Assembly (NCBI GenBank): GCA_036785325.1
Contig: JAXIVH010000018.1
Span: forward strand, 8,654,057-8,718,056
Origin: Urophycis tenuis
Taxonomy: Eukaryota; Chordata; Actinopteri; Gadiformes; Phycidae
Direction: 5' to 3'
Length of the DNA stretch: 64,000 nucleotides
Below are positions 1-9,915 of this stretch, in pieces. Below the pieces are notes generated by a model. It worked only from the letters and a program-made list of their open reading frames with translations, did no database searches and was not told the DNA's origin. Each line of letters opens with the position of its first letter. Position 1 is the first letter of the stretch. The position numbers and the translations under genes were made by a program.

Positions 1-378
1 TAATAACTTCAATATTAATCAATAACTCCAATGTTATACTGTATTGAGACTCCAAAATCACTCCACACATCAACAGTCTCCCCGTGGTCATACTACAACA
101 GTTGTTTGGGAGAAACAGGTTTTGCATAATTTGGGTGATTTTTTATTGAGATATATCATTAAAATACTCCAATATTAATCAATAACTCCACTGTTATACA
201 GTATAATGACTCCAAAATCACTCCACACATCAACAGTCTCCTCATGGTCATACTACAACAGCTGTTTTGGAGAAAACAGGTTTTGCATAATTTTGGTGAT
301 TTTTTAGCATAATTTGGGTGATTTTTTTATTGAGATATATCATTAAAATACTCCAATATTAATCAATAACTCCACTCC
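1..378. repeat. Three-copy tandem repeat (units about 160-185 bp)
   Basis: The phrase aatattaatcaataactcca starts at 11, 171 and 355, each time followed by near-identical sequence (gttata, then ccaaaatcactccacacatc). The second unit is longer because a tgcataatttgggtgatttt segment is itself repeated near 285-330. The third unit stops after about 24 bp, where a hAT-type MITE begins. The array continues off the left edge of the window. No coding potential is seen. Confidence 0.8.
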
Positions 379-382
379 ATCG

Positions 383-397
383 CCTTGCCATGGCGAT

Positions 398-429
<32 letters not shown>

Positions 430-1048
430 CGAACGTTGGGGAGCCAATCCAGCCGCGAGGATTTCCCCTTATATTAAACGCTGCAGCCCACCTGTGTAGG
501 CATATTATTGAGCTGCTAGTGAAGTTTATTTGCCTTGGTCAAATGAGTCCGCCAGAGCTAGTGAGCGGAGCGGAGCGCTTTTTTTTATTTAGACGCCGGA
601 GCGGCCGCTCTGTTCCGCTCCAGTTTCACTCCGATACCGCGATTCCAAACGTGTGTCTTCTTGTTGCATTTGTCTATCTATTAAAATAAATGTTCTATGA
701 CTGAAATATATTGCCGTTGCTTTTGGTTCTTTAGGATGTACGTTTTCTGTTTAAGGTGGCAATTCGTAGTAGATTATTTCTCCCTCATTTAAATTGGAGC
801 GAGCGTGGAGCGATTTCAGTGGAGCGGCATGATTTTTAAGTGGAGCGCGGAGCGAAAATGAGCGGAGCGGTCGGACGCTATTTAGAGCGAGGAGCGGCCG
901 ACAGAACAGCCATCTGAGAGAGGAGCGGAATATTCGCACCGCTCAGCTCTGCTCACTAGCTCTGGTCCGGGAGGATATTGAAACTATGGCGGTGCGCCAT
1001 AGTCTCGTCAATGTGTGGGAAACAGTAAAAGCACTATGAGAAACACTG
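383..1048 (+). mobile_element. hAT-type MITE, left end missing (copy 1)
   Basis: This block matches 53.6-54.29 kb almost throughout, including gttggggagccaatccagcc, ttaaacgctgcagcccacct and ggcggtgcgccatagtctcg. The better copy there has complete ends and an 8-bp target duplication, which identifies the family. Here the left terminus is lost at the tandem repeat and replaced by a run of about 30 G. The right terminus, normally tgtgtgggaaacactg, carries an extra segment of about 21 bp between gggaaaca and ctg. A second MITE is nested at 553-964 in both copies, so nesting preceded dispersal. Confidence 0.7.
553..964 (+). mobile_element. Nested MITE, termini CAGAGCTAGTGAGCGGAGC
   Basis: The left end reads CAGAGCTAGTGAGCGGAG and the right end is its near-perfect reverse complement (gctctgctcactagctctg). 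Short direct repeats of gtccg lie just outside both ends, but I could not define a clean 8-bp duplication. The interior is rich in ggagcg units that make much of the element self-complementary. The terminal CAG...CTG and the size fit a non-autonomous hAT element. The second copy is at 53750-54204. Confidence 0.65.
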
Positions 1049-1080
1049 AACACAGAGAAGTGCACGTTCTGTGGTGCTTG

Positions 1081-1083
<3 letters not shown>

Positions 1084-1138
<55 letters not shown>
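1084..1138. repeat. (GA)n microsatellite
   Basis: About 55 bp of almost pure GA dinucleotide with a single AAAG interruption. Open frames across it (poly-Arg-Glu or Ser-Leu) are artefacts of the repeat. Confidence 0.95.
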
Positions 1139-2051
1139 ATGCGGATGCACATCACTTTGCCAGGATGATTTTACTTTAAATGTCCAAACAGCCAACAGTA
1201 CTAATAACCCAAGTCCAAAATATGCCAGCACAGAAGTGCGCAAATTGCCCCATCAGATGATGCTGCGATTTTTGATTGTTTTGCTTTGAAATATTCGAAA
1301 ATTGGTTTGTGCCTTTTCATTTAGATAGCATCAGGCTATTCCACGCCACCGACAATCTCCGCAGTCTACCACAATCACTACTTCTTCCGCGCGATTTTCA
1401 GTGCTGGGCTGTTATAGGCCTACATTTTGCAACATTCACGCATGACGTGTGACGTGAAAAATATTGGTTTAGGAAAACGCTGGATTAAAATATTATAGCA
1501 TCGGTTGTGTTTAAGTTTGATCTTGTCGACAGGTTTTGAGTTGAAAAAAAACTTGCAGGCCAACATTTTTTTTTTTAATAATCATTTCAAAAAGTTACCC
1601 GGGCCACGGCCCCCCTGGCCCGGCCGCTTCCGCGGTCTATGGCTCCAACCACTTTCACCCCACACTACATGTACTGCACACGAATCCCAAAGAGGAACCG
1701 CGCTATGCCTACAGGGGAGTCATCTCAACAGGTGCATTATGCGCATAAAAACGGTCAGTGCCCACTTCTCCCTGTCCCGCGACTGTCTCACAAAATCGAT
1801 AAAGGCAAAATCTGCACTACATCCTTTAATTCCCTGGACTACATAACCAAGAAAAATAATTAACCACATTCCAAATCCCAACATAAGCTTCCTAACCTAG
1901 ACGCTGAAAAGGGAATCCCAAGGATGACGTCACTCCCTGGGGAAACCCATCAGTCCCGCCACTTCCCTGCCGGCACAAAGGGAACGCGCGAACCCACAAC
2001 AAACAACAACCACAAACAAACAACAACCACTTACAACCTATTCTCTTTTTA
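1139..2051 (-). other. Probable leader/internal remnant of LTR element
   Basis: No convincing coding frame is seen on either strand. The segment directly follows, on the minus strand, the primer-binding site at 2052-2063, so at least its right part should be the 5' leader of the LTR element. A C-rich stretch near 1600-1630 and a run of aacaaacaacaacc near 2000-2030 are the only distinct compositions. There is no sign of gag or pol. The boundary with unrelated DNA on the left cannot be placed by eye. Confidence 0.35.
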
Positions 2052-2063
2052 GACGAGCCCCCA
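2052..2063 (-). promoter_or_regulatory. tRNA-Pro-type primer-binding site
   Basis: Read on the minus strand this is TGGGGGCTCGTC, complementary to the 3' end of tRNA-Pro and the classical primer site of many retroviruses and retrovirus-like elements. It lies 3 nt past an LTR that ends in TAACA, which is exactly where a primer-binding site belongs. This is what orients the LTR as a 5' LTR on the minus strand. Confidence 0.7.
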
Positions 2064-2066
2064 ATT

Positions 2067-2407
2067 TGTTATGATCCGGCTCATAGACCACACAAAACTA
2101 AGGAAGCATGTAGGGAGTTAAATGAAAAAGTATAATTTATTTTAACAACATGAATCCAAAAGGAAACAATATAACCAAATCTTTACTAAACTAAACCAAA
2201 GGAGCTGACAGAAAACATACTACTAGGTCAACTTAACATAATAGAACTAAACCCAGAGAACCCAAACCAAGGTGATCAGCTCCTCCATGTTGCCAAGGGA
2301 AAATGAGAGAGCAAACCCCTCAGGAGGGCGGGTTTTAAAGGCCTGGAGACAGTGGCCAGCTGCCTCCAATCGGATCCAATCCAGCACCCTGCAACAAACA
2401 ATCAAAC

Positions 2408-2439
<32 letters not shown>

Positions 2440-2463
2440 CCGGGTGGGGCCTGGGGCCGTCAC

Positions 2464-2500
<37 letters not shown>

Positions 2501-2522
2501 GGGTGGGGCCTGGGGCCGTCAC

Positions 2523-2557
<35 letters not shown>

Positions 2558-2579
2558 GGGTGGGGCCTGGGGCCGTCAC

Positions 2580-2614
<35 letters not shown>

Positions 2615-2636
2615 GGGTGGGGCCTGGGGCCGTCAC

Positions 2637-2671
<35 letters not shown>

Positions 2672-2693
2672 GGGTGGGGCCTGGGGCCGTCAC

Positions 2694-2726
<33 letters not shown>

Positions 2727-2801
2727 GGGTGGGGCCTGGGGCCGTCACAACACACACACACACACACACACACACACCCGGGTGGGGCCTGGGGCCGTCA
2801 C

Positions 2802-2838
<37 letters not shown>

Positions 2839-2860
2839 GGGTGGGGCCTGGGGCCGTCAC

Positions 2861-2897
<37 letters not shown>

Positions 2898-2920
2898 GGG
2901 TGGGGCCTGGGGCCGTCACA
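2067..2920 (-). mobile_element. 5' LTR of a retrovirus-like/Gypsy-like element
   Basis: On the minus strand the segment starts TGTGACGGCCCCAGGCC and ends ATAACA, with a primer-binding site 3 nt beyond. A TATA-like cctttaaaac lies near 2340-2333 and an AATAAA signal at 2142-2137, in the order promoter then polyA expected of U3-R-U5. The first part of the LTR has been amplified into a minisatellite, listed separately, so the element is far longer than its ancestor. No gag, pol or env survives nearby. The target duplication could not be checked because the other end is missing. Confidence 0.6.
2414..2920. repeat. Nine-copy minisatellite with (CA)n spacers in LTR tip
   Basis: Nine copies of a unit of about 59 bp, each made of cccgggtggggcctggggcc plus gtcacaa followed by a (CA)n run of variable length. 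The invariant part is the reverse complement of the LTR start TGTGACGGCCCCAGGCCCC, so the array is a tandem amplification of the LTR's first bases together with a (TG)n tract. Long His-Thr or Cys-Val frames here are not genes. Confidence 0.95.
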
Positions 2921-3165
2921 CTTATTAGACTCATCAAGAGGACCGGCGACATCATGGGGGAGGAGCTGGACACTGTTGTGTTTGCTGTATTAATATATAG
3001 TGTGAGACCACGTACTGAATGTAGGAAAAACTCTATGTACCTCTTCTTCAGCTAAAGTATAACTTAACATACTCTTTCTTACATGTCCCACAGCGCCCCT
3101 TGTGTGTCTACCATGCTAGACCTCCCACAACCACTTATAATAGACATTATAAAACACATACAATA

Positions 3166-3684
3166 ACACCACAGACACCCTGACGATGTGGCAGATAGGA
3201 GGATGCTGTCCAGGCTACGGTCTATCATGGACAATGCCTCTCACCCTATCTTTTCCACCCTAGCTCAGCGGAGGAGTTCCTTCAGCAGAAGACTCCTCTC
3301 ACCGAGATGCACCACAGAGCGACATAGGAAATCATTCCTGCCTGTGGTTATCAAACTATATAACATCTCCCTCAGTCAGCCAACCCCTCTCTTTAAGTGG
3401 TCACTTATCACTTTATAACTTGGACATTGGACACTGACCTTTATATTTATAATATATTGTATGTATGCACATTGTGCATGCTATTTGTTTTTTATAGTGT
3501 ATGCCTAGATTTATGTATATTTTTACATATTTTAGTATTTCATATTGATGTGATTACTTCTATACGTTTTTTTTCCCTTTTACAATTTTACCATTCCACT
3601 GGAGTATTTGTAACAAAAGCAATTTCCCTGTGGGATTATGAAGGTACTTCTGTCTGTCTGTCTCTCTGTCTGTCTGTCTGTCAT
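3166..3684 (+). mobile_element. Rex1/Babar LINE, 3' fragment
   Basis: The frame at 3188-3418 gives RRMLSRLRSIMDNASHPIF, then RRSSFSRRLLSPRCTTERH and RKSFLPVVIKLYN. This is the C-terminal tail after the reverse transcriptase in fish Rex1-type LINEs. The 3' UTR ends with the typical caatttccctgtgggattat and runs into a (TCTG)n tail at 3650-3682. It is strongly 5'-truncated, as usual for LINE copies. Confidence 0.8.
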
Positions 3685-3703
3685 TCTAGCCACCAAGCTG
3701 ATG

Positions 3704-3735
3704 CAGTGTTTCCCACACATAGACCTTACTTGCGT
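3704..3735 (+). mobile_element. hAT-type terminal sequence CAGTGTTTCCCACACAT
   Basis: It begins CAGTGTTTCCCACACATAGA, matching the terminus of the hAT MITE at 53270 (CAGTGGTTCCCACA) and the inverse of that element's other end. Sequence after about 3735 becomes a minisatellite, so only the tip is recognisable and no partner terminus was found nearby. Confidence 0.5.
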
Positions 3736-3747
3736 ATCTAAAATATC

Positions 3748-3905
3748 TCTCACCAACACATTGACAATGGACAGTCTGTGAATAGTCCCTTCGCTCTATC
3801 GCTCACCAACACATTGACAACGGACAGTCTCTGAATAGTCCCTTCACTCTATCGCTCACCAACACATTGACAACGGACAGTCTCTGAATAGTCCCTTCAC
3901 TCTTC
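3748..3905. repeat. 53-bp minisatellite, three copies
   Basis: Three consecutive copies of ctcaccaacacattgacaac followed by ggacagtctctgaatagtcc and cttcactctatcg. The first copy differs at a few sites, while the second and third are almost identical. Confidence 0.9.
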
Positions 3906-4530
3906 ATGCGTGGGACAAAGGATTTTTTTTCCCATGGGGAGAAGACGGCTTGGCAAATACATTAATAGACTCAATCACAAGTTCATGAACCAATTTTAGG
4001 GATGCAAGAAATACCAAAAAGCTCTAATCGAATACATCTCTTGTGTTCTTGTTTTGTAGACACTTTTATTGGGTGAAAAGATTTCAGATGGTATTCACCA
4101 ATGTACACATGGAAAGGCAGTTTAATTTGTTGAATGTCCTCTAAGCTTTCCAGCTTACTATTGTACGGTATTGTAGTCAGGTGGTCAAATTGAGGTGGAG
4201 CAGGCTTTGTGAGTTCTGCAGATTACAGAGAAAATACCATGATGCCACAGACTACCCATTGTTGTAGTGAACTCTAGTAGTTCTTCTTAGGTTCAATGGT
4301 TAGAGACGATACTGAGGAAACATCTTGACCCATGAGAACCCATGGCGACACAAGTGTAACAAACACTTTCAAAAGTGAATTCAGTTTTATTCAGTTTACC
4401 TATTTTGTAACATATAGCAAATCTGAAAAAAAAGTTTTTTTAACAGCATAACTAAAGTCACACATAGTAAAACAAGTAAACCTGAATACAGCCAAGAGAG
4501 TGAACACTCAAGTTTGAAGCTCTGGCAAAA
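3906..4530. other. No recognisable gene
   Basis: AT-rich sequence without a convincing open frame, terminal repeats or splice pairs. I see nothing here that I can name. Confidence 0.5.
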
Positions 4531-4548
4531 TAGGACGCTTTTCGTCTT

Positions 4549-5400
4549 ATGAGCACACGCTCCCTGGGCACAGGGTACTGCTCTCTCCTGTACTGTTCAC
4601 CCTGTACACGTCTGACTTCTGCTACAACACAGAGTCATGCCACATGCACAAGTATTCAGATGATACTGCAATTGTGGGGGGTATTAGGGATGGGCAGGAG
4701 GGGGAGAACAGGGGCCTGGTGGAGGACTTGCAATGGTGTGCAACGGTGCAAGCTCAACCACCTACAACTAAATATAGCTACGACCAAGGAGATGGAAGTG
4801 GATTTGCGAAGGTCCAAGCCTGCTCTGCTGCCAGTCTCCATTGAGGGAGTAAATGTGGAGGGAGTAACTACCTACAAGTACCTGGGGATACTGCTGGATA
4901 ACAAACTGGACTGGTCAACTAACACTAATGCAATCTACAAGAAGGGGCAGAGCCAGTTGTACTTTGAGGAGGCTGCGGTCCTTCAATGTCTGCAGCAAGC
5001 TCCTCTGGATGTTCTATCAGTCTGTTGTTGCATTCTCCTCTATGCTGTGGTATGCTGGGGAGGTAGCACTAAGAAGAGGGATGCTGGGCATCTGGACAGG
5101 GAGAAAGCTGCCTCTGTTGTGGGTGCTGAACTTGAGTGTATCACATCAGTACTGGACAAAAGGACCCTAAAACAAATGCTCACCATCATGGACATTGACT
5201 GTCATCCACTCCATAGCACTATCATGAAGCAGAAGAGCATGATCAGCTGGAGACTATGCACACTGCCATGCACAACTGACAGACTAAGGATTCCTACACA
5301 GGGCCATACAACTGTTGAATACGTCAGTAAAAGGAAGGAGAGATTGACTTCTTTGCATCTATCCATCTACCTATCATCTCATTTATCCAATGGGTGTTAG
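4549..5400 (+). pseudogene. Rex1/Babar LINE reverse transcriptase remnant
   Basis: Successive frames give LSPVLFTLYTSDFC, then MHKYSDDTAIVGGI (the catalytic SDD box of Rex1 reverse transcriptases), TTKEMEVDLRRSKPALL, GVTTYKYLGILLDNKLDWST and DRTLKQMLTIMDIDCHPLH-type C-terminal sequence. At least two frameshifts separate these blocks, one before MHKYSDD and one after about 4940, where YKKGQSQLYFEEAA gives way to RLRSFNVCSKLLWMFYQSV in another frame. The 3' end at 5360-5395 is a degenerate (ATCT)-rich tail. It cannot encode a working enzyme. Confidence 0.85.
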
Positions 5401-5870
5401 TGGGGGAACTCCTTCCAGAGTTCAATTTGATTTCCATTGATATTTCCTTCTCACATGAGCAGTGAACGCTATAACAGGCCTAAGCCCTTGGCATGTGTAT
5501 GTGGCAGAGGATTCAAGGAACCCTGAGTCTGTTCTATGTGACCTGTCAAGCATCCTCTAGTTTCAGCAAAGGGACCTGAACATTCATAGCCACTACACAA
5601 GATTCAGGGTGCGCCGCCTGGACGTGTAGAACATTGTAAATAAACATTGTGAATACAAATCATTGTATATAGTTTTAAAATCTTTCCCTTTTTTATATGC
5701 CTGAACATTTTATGTGCCTGAACGTAAATAATGCCTGTAAAGTAAATAAATGTAAAAAAAAAACGTGTGCAGACCCACCTTTTGTCTCATATCTAATACA
5801 CTTGTCTAGCACCTGTGGATTACCTTTGGATGTGCTCACGACCCCTCTTTCTAAGATCCTTTTTTATATA
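5401..5870. other. No recognisable gene
   Basis: AT-rich spacer between a LINE tail and a hAT remnant. The last part, up to 5878, probably belongs to the decayed hAT element, but no transposase motif is readable before 5900. Confidence 0.4.
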
Positions 5871-5879
5871 TAACAGATT

Positions 5880-6158
5880 GTGGCGGAACGAGGGCTGAAT
5901 GGTTGCGACAACGCCACCTGGGGAAGGTTAGCCCCCAGGAAAATTAAATTACTATTTAAGGTCACTCAGGTTCTAAATAATCCCACGGGGCAAGAGACTG
6001 TGTACAAAAGAGCACACACATACTTGTGTGTGCCCACCACATCTGTGCCATCGGAGAGGGTGTTTTCCACGGCGGGACTTATTGTTAACAGACTTTGCTC
6101 CCGTCTTCATCACGAGCATGTGGACATGCTGATCTTTCTAAATAAAAACATGGAATAG
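5880..6158 (+). pseudogene. hAT transposase C-terminal remnant (dimerisation region)
   Basis: The frame ends ETVYKRAHTYLCVPTTSVPS, ERVFSTAGLIVNRLCSRL, HHEHVDMLIFLNKN. This is the conserved hAT C-terminal dimerisation block (CVPTTSVPSERVFS..G.I...R..L). The catalytic core and BED finger are absent upstream. A 124-bp LINE insertion with a perfect target duplication lies in the presumed 3' flank at 6333-6456. Confidence 0.85.
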
Positions 6159-6332
6159 GCTGCAGTCTTAAACTATTGCTCGGATTCTGAAGACGGGCAT
6201 ATTGTTGTTCATGTTGTTCAAATGTTCAATGTGTCAGGATGATTCGCGCTGTCCTGTCGCTTTGGAGGCGGCGGCGCACTTAATAATAATATCCTGTGTG
6301 TTTAATATTTATGAATTTGCACTGTGAATTAC

Positions 6333-6456
6333 GCCTCGGGATCCCCCAGGAAGAGCTGGACGAAGTAGCTGGGGAGAGGGAAGTCTGGGCTTCCCTGCTT
6401 AGGCTGCTGCCCCCGCGACCCGACCCCGGATAAGCGGCAGGAGAATGGATGGATGG
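6333..6456 (+). mobile_element. 124-bp 5'-truncated RTE-like LINE insertion
   Basis: The sequence from gcctcgggatcccccaggaa through gacccgaccccggataag to (ATGG)n matches the 3' end of the LINE at 20618-22282 nearly base for base. It is flanked by a perfect 12-bp direct repeat ACTGTGAATTAC at 6321-6332 and 6457-6468. This shows target-primed insertion of a very short 3' fragment and gives the exact pre-insertion sequence. Confidence 0.92.
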
Positions 6457-6523
6457 ACTGTGAATTACATTACTGTCAAAATAAAAAGACAGAGTTCTGA
6501 AAAGTCACGGCTGATCTCTTCTT

Positions 6524-6554
6524 GGGGGGGGGGGGCGGGGGGGGGGGGGGGGGG
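6524..6554. repeat. Poly-G tract
   Basis: About 31 bases of G with one C. Similar G runs occur near 398-427 and 36716-36732. This one abuts the left side of a hAT element (tcgaatattcgaatat) and may have erased its terminus. Confidence 0.9.
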
Positions 6555-8461
6555 TCGAATATTCGAATATCAATCGATTAGTACCCACGATGATCGAATA
6601 GTACTTTTGCCTGAATGGTCCGACCCAACCTGTCACATGCCAGCTGCCATTGCCTGTCAATCACTGTCAAAACTCAAACGATGGAGTCCTGGTTGAAGAA
6701 TAGCGGCAATTTTGAAAACATGGAGGGACAAGTGGCAAAGAAGGCCAAACCATGTTGGCCAAACCATTATGTTTTATTTGGGTTTACGTCCACAAGTTGC
6801 CACCCACCCAAGGCACTGTGTTTTTTCTGTGGGGAGAAATTGGCTAACAGTAGCATGAAGCCAGCACATCTGCAGCGTCATCTCAAAACAAAACATGGAT
6901 GTCACGTCGGTAAGCCACCTGATTTTTTTAAGAGGAAACTATCTGAGTTCAGATCATCTCAAGACATGATGCGGAAGGCCTCCACAACATCAGCCAAAGC
7001 CCTGGAGGCCTCTTATGCAGTGTATTTGCTGGTAGCTAAAGCCAAGAAGCCATTCACTATCGCTGAAGACCTGCTCCTTCCAGCGGCTGTAGTGCTGGCT
7101 GAGACTATGCTGGACAAAAATGCAGCGGAGCAATTAAAGACTGTGCCCTTGTCAAATGACTCTATTTGCCGCAGAGTAGATAGAATGGGAACAGACATTG
7201 TCGAGCAAGTTGTGGGAAAACTTTTGGGCAACTCCTTTTCACTCCAGTTGGATGAATCCACAGATGTCAGTGGAAATGCACAACTTGTTGCTTTTGTGAG
7301 GTACGTTGATACTGACGACATTTATGAGCACATCCTATTCTGTAAAAGTTTGGAAGGGAGAACAACAGGAGAGGACATATTTGATGTTGTCAATGCCGCT
7401 TTCTGTGAAAGCGGTTTGAGCTGGAAATCCTGCAGCAGCGTCTGTACGGACACCAGCAGCATCAATGACGGGCAGCGCTAAAGGACTAATAGCGCGCATT
7501 AAAAAAGAAAACCCCGACGTGATGTGGACTCACTGTGTCATACACAGGGAGGCATTGGCGTCCAAGAAAATGAGCCCTGTGTTACATGACGTTTTGAACA
7601 GCAGCATCAAAGTGATCAACTTCATTAAGTCAAGGCCACTTAATGCACGCCTGTTTCGTCGTCTCTGTGAAAATATGGGAGCTGAACACACACAACTGCT
7701 GCTGCACACAATAGTGCGCTGGCTCTCTCGAGGGAGAATACTCAACCGACTGTTGGAATTAAGATCCGAAGTACACGCCTTTCTGATTGAGCACAGATCT
7801 CCCCATGCCACCTTGTTCCAGGACACATACTGGCTTGTAAAGCTGTGCTATCTGGCAGATATATTCAGCAAACTCAACAAACTGAATATGTCTGTGCAGG
7901 GCAAGGACACCAGCATTTTAAACATGTATGACAAGGTGGGTGGCTCCCTGAAGAAAGCAGAGCTGTGGAGAAGGGCCTGTGCACAGGAGGATTTCACCTG
8001 CTTTCCTCAGCTGGATAATTTTCTCTCTAGTGAGGATGTGGACAGAGCTCCAGTCAAGTTGGTCTTAGTGGGACATTTGACCAAGTTGATTCAGGATTTT
8101 CATTCCTACTTTCCTGACATTGAGGAAAAATCTGCACAGCTGGATTGGGTAAGAAACCCATTTCTCTTGTCTGAAGAAAACCGAAGCAAGCTCCCAGTCA
8201 CCTATCAGGAAAAACTCTTGGAAGTGTCATCTGATCGTGGCCTCCAGATGAAGTTTGCCGTAGGAGTACCCTGACCTGGGACAGAAAGCTTTGGAGCAGC
8301 TACTACCCTTTGCCTCCACATATTTATGTGAGCCCTCCTTCTCTTCAATGACTGTGATCAAAACAAAGCAGAGAAACAGACTGTGCCTGGAGAAGAGCTT
8401 GATCATAGCAGTTGCCTCCCTGCCACCAAGAATGAAGAAGATCCTCAGTGTAGCACAATAA
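6555..8461 (+). pseudogene. hAT transposase, nearly full length, frameshifted
   Basis: The start ATG is at 6681 (MESWLKNSGNFENMEG). Domains in order: a BED-type zinc finger with CFFCGEKLANSSMKPAHLQR, HLKTKHG (6820-6900); the core with SLQLDESTDVSGNAQLVAFV (catalytic Asp region, about 7240); then in a second frame MTGSAKGLIARIKKENPDV, WTHCVIHREALASKKM (the conserved CxxH region) and YWLVKLCYLADIFSKLNKLN; and in a third frame after about 8270 PDLGQKALEQLLPFASTYLC, EPSFSSMTVIKTKQRNRL ending QYA-less at a TAA at 8459. Two frameshifts (about 7470 and 8270) inactivate it. It resembles the ZBED5/FAM200/SCAND3-like hAT proteins. The upstream palindromic tcgaatattcgaatat probably marks the 5' terminal region. 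Confidence 0.88.
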
Positions 8462-9000
8462 TGCATGGATTGTTACCCAACTTCTGTAGTAGTACATATA
8501 GGGTCTGTACTCACAAAACGAGGCATTCTAAAGTTTGTACGAACTTTTCCGGAAGGACGGAAGTGACGTCGACGCAGCGGTAGCCTTAGCAACAGAGAGT
8601 TGAAGCTAGAAAGAAGAAGAAGAAGAATTACTCATTTGATCCTGTGAGGGAAATTTGGTCTTCTGCATTTAACCCAATCGTGAATTAGTGACACACTCAC
8701 ACAGTGATGGTGAAGCACACACTGTGAGCTGTCTGCAACAGCGGCGCTCGGGGAGCAGTGAGGGGTTAGGTGCCTTGCTCAAGGGCACTTCAGCCGTTCG
8801 CACCGGTCGGGGTTCGAACCGGCCACCCCCCGGTTACAAATCCGAAGCCCTAACCAGTAGGCCGCGGCTGCCCCAAGCTATCAGGACAGTGCTCTTTTAA
8901 ATAAACTCCTGGTGTACTTACAAACTTTAAAATGCCTCGTTTTGTGAGTACAGACCATATATGTACTACTACAGAAGTTGGGTAACAAACCATGCATTAT
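8458..9000. mobile_element. MITE with 82-bp inverted repeats, carrying a SINE
   Basis: The left arm 8458-8539 and right arm 8919-9000 are inverted copies differing at only about four positions. Both contain ataatgcatgg, gttacccaacttctgtagta and ctcacaaaacgaggcatt. Between them lie a GC-rich stretch with cttttccggaaggacggaag followed by tgacgtcgacgc, then a complete SINE. I could not define a target duplication or assign a superfamily. The left arm overlaps the stop codon of the hAT pseudogene. Confidence 0.75.
8609..8874 (-). mobile_element. tRNA-derived SINE with 6-bp target duplication
   Basis: On the minus strand it starts GGGGCAGCCGCGGCCTACTGG, with an A-box-like TGGTTAGGGC and a B box GGTTCGAACCC, as in a Pol III promoter from a tRNA. 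The body contains aagtgcccttgagcaaggca and it ends in a (CTT)n tail. A direct repeat AAGCTA flanks it at 8603-8608 and 8875-8880. A diverged second copy is at 13463. It is a SINE, not a functional tRNA gene. Confidence 0.88.
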
Positions 9001-9722
9001 TAGTGGGGTAATTTACGAGATGTACACACTGTACCATTCACTCCAGTACTAAGCCATTCGGCTGATACCCCTAAACTTGATATATATTGACCATCGCTAA
9101 AAATGCATCTGAGGGGGTATTTGGCTGGATTATTGGTGGAAATTACCTCAGGGTGAAGTTTACTCTGAACCATCACTTTAAACGTTGCTTGTGTTTGTAA
9201 ACAGGAAGAGAGCTTTTCCTGCTAAAGTCTCTAATTAATACATCTCTAATAAAAACTCTTGAATACATTTGGTCTATGAAGCCTGCTTCAGTAAACATGT
9301 ATCAGAAGAAATATTCGGCCTTTTGAATGGCCTTATAAAAAAATTAACATTTTCATGGGAGTCGAACACATTGTGATAATAGTATTAGAATTCAGTGTTA
9401 GAATTATCTAGAAGTCATCTCTGATTGGTTGACCCCTGACATCTATGTAACATGCAACGTTTTCCGGTTCAGTAAAACTACCACTTACTACCAGGGTAGT
9501 AACATGTGTCCTGCGTGATTTATGACACGTATCATCGTGACAAAATAAATGAAAGACGAGAGCTATCCCAACTCACTATGAACGCACTGAGGATTTCTAA
9601 TAAAATAATACAGCAGACAGACAGACTGCCGTCTCTTTTTAACACGGGACGGATAACCACGTCAACTTGTGACCACACCTGGCTCTGTTCCTACTAAAGT
9701 CTCGAATTAGTCTCCAATACAA

Positions 9723-9727
<5 letters not shown>
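9001..9727. other. Gene-free stretch with a diverged duplicated segment
   Basis: Sequence at about 9205-9345 (cctgctaaagtctctaatta, gcctgcttcagtaaac) recurs in diverged form at about 9685-9850 (cctactaaagtctcgaatta, gcctgcttgagtaaac), the second copy being interrupted by the (AT)n tract. It is an old local duplication or two members of an unnamed repeat. No coding sequence is seen. Confidence 0.55.

Positions 9728-9771
<44 letters not shown>
9728..9771. repeat. (AT)n microsatellite
   Basis: About 44 bp of alternating A and T flanked by atac and gtatatac. Confidence 0.95.
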
Positions 9772-9777
<6 letters not shown>

Positions 9778-9915
9778 CATCTACGGAGCCTGCTTGAGTA
9801 AACGTGTGTCACCACACCACATTTAGTCCCTTTGAATAGAAAAAAATACGAAAACATTGTATGGGATTTGAACTCGTACTTTTGTGACAAAACATACTAA
9901 AGGCAGACGCTTAAT

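Noticed and set aside
1..378. CRISPR-like array
   Set aside because: Units are 160-185 bp with no short repeat/variable spacer pattern. This is a vertebrate genome.
2272..3055. Long His/Thr- and Cys/Val-rich open frames on both strands
   Set aside because: Direct read-through of the (CA)n minisatellite. Open in several frames at once with no start context or domain.
8746..8874. Possible tRNA gene (A and B box, GGTTCGAACCC)
   Set aside because: It has SINE body, tail and target duplication and cannot form a clean cloverleaf from visible bases. It is a tRNA-derived SINE. The same applies at 13248, 13463, 23800, 31126 and 58880.
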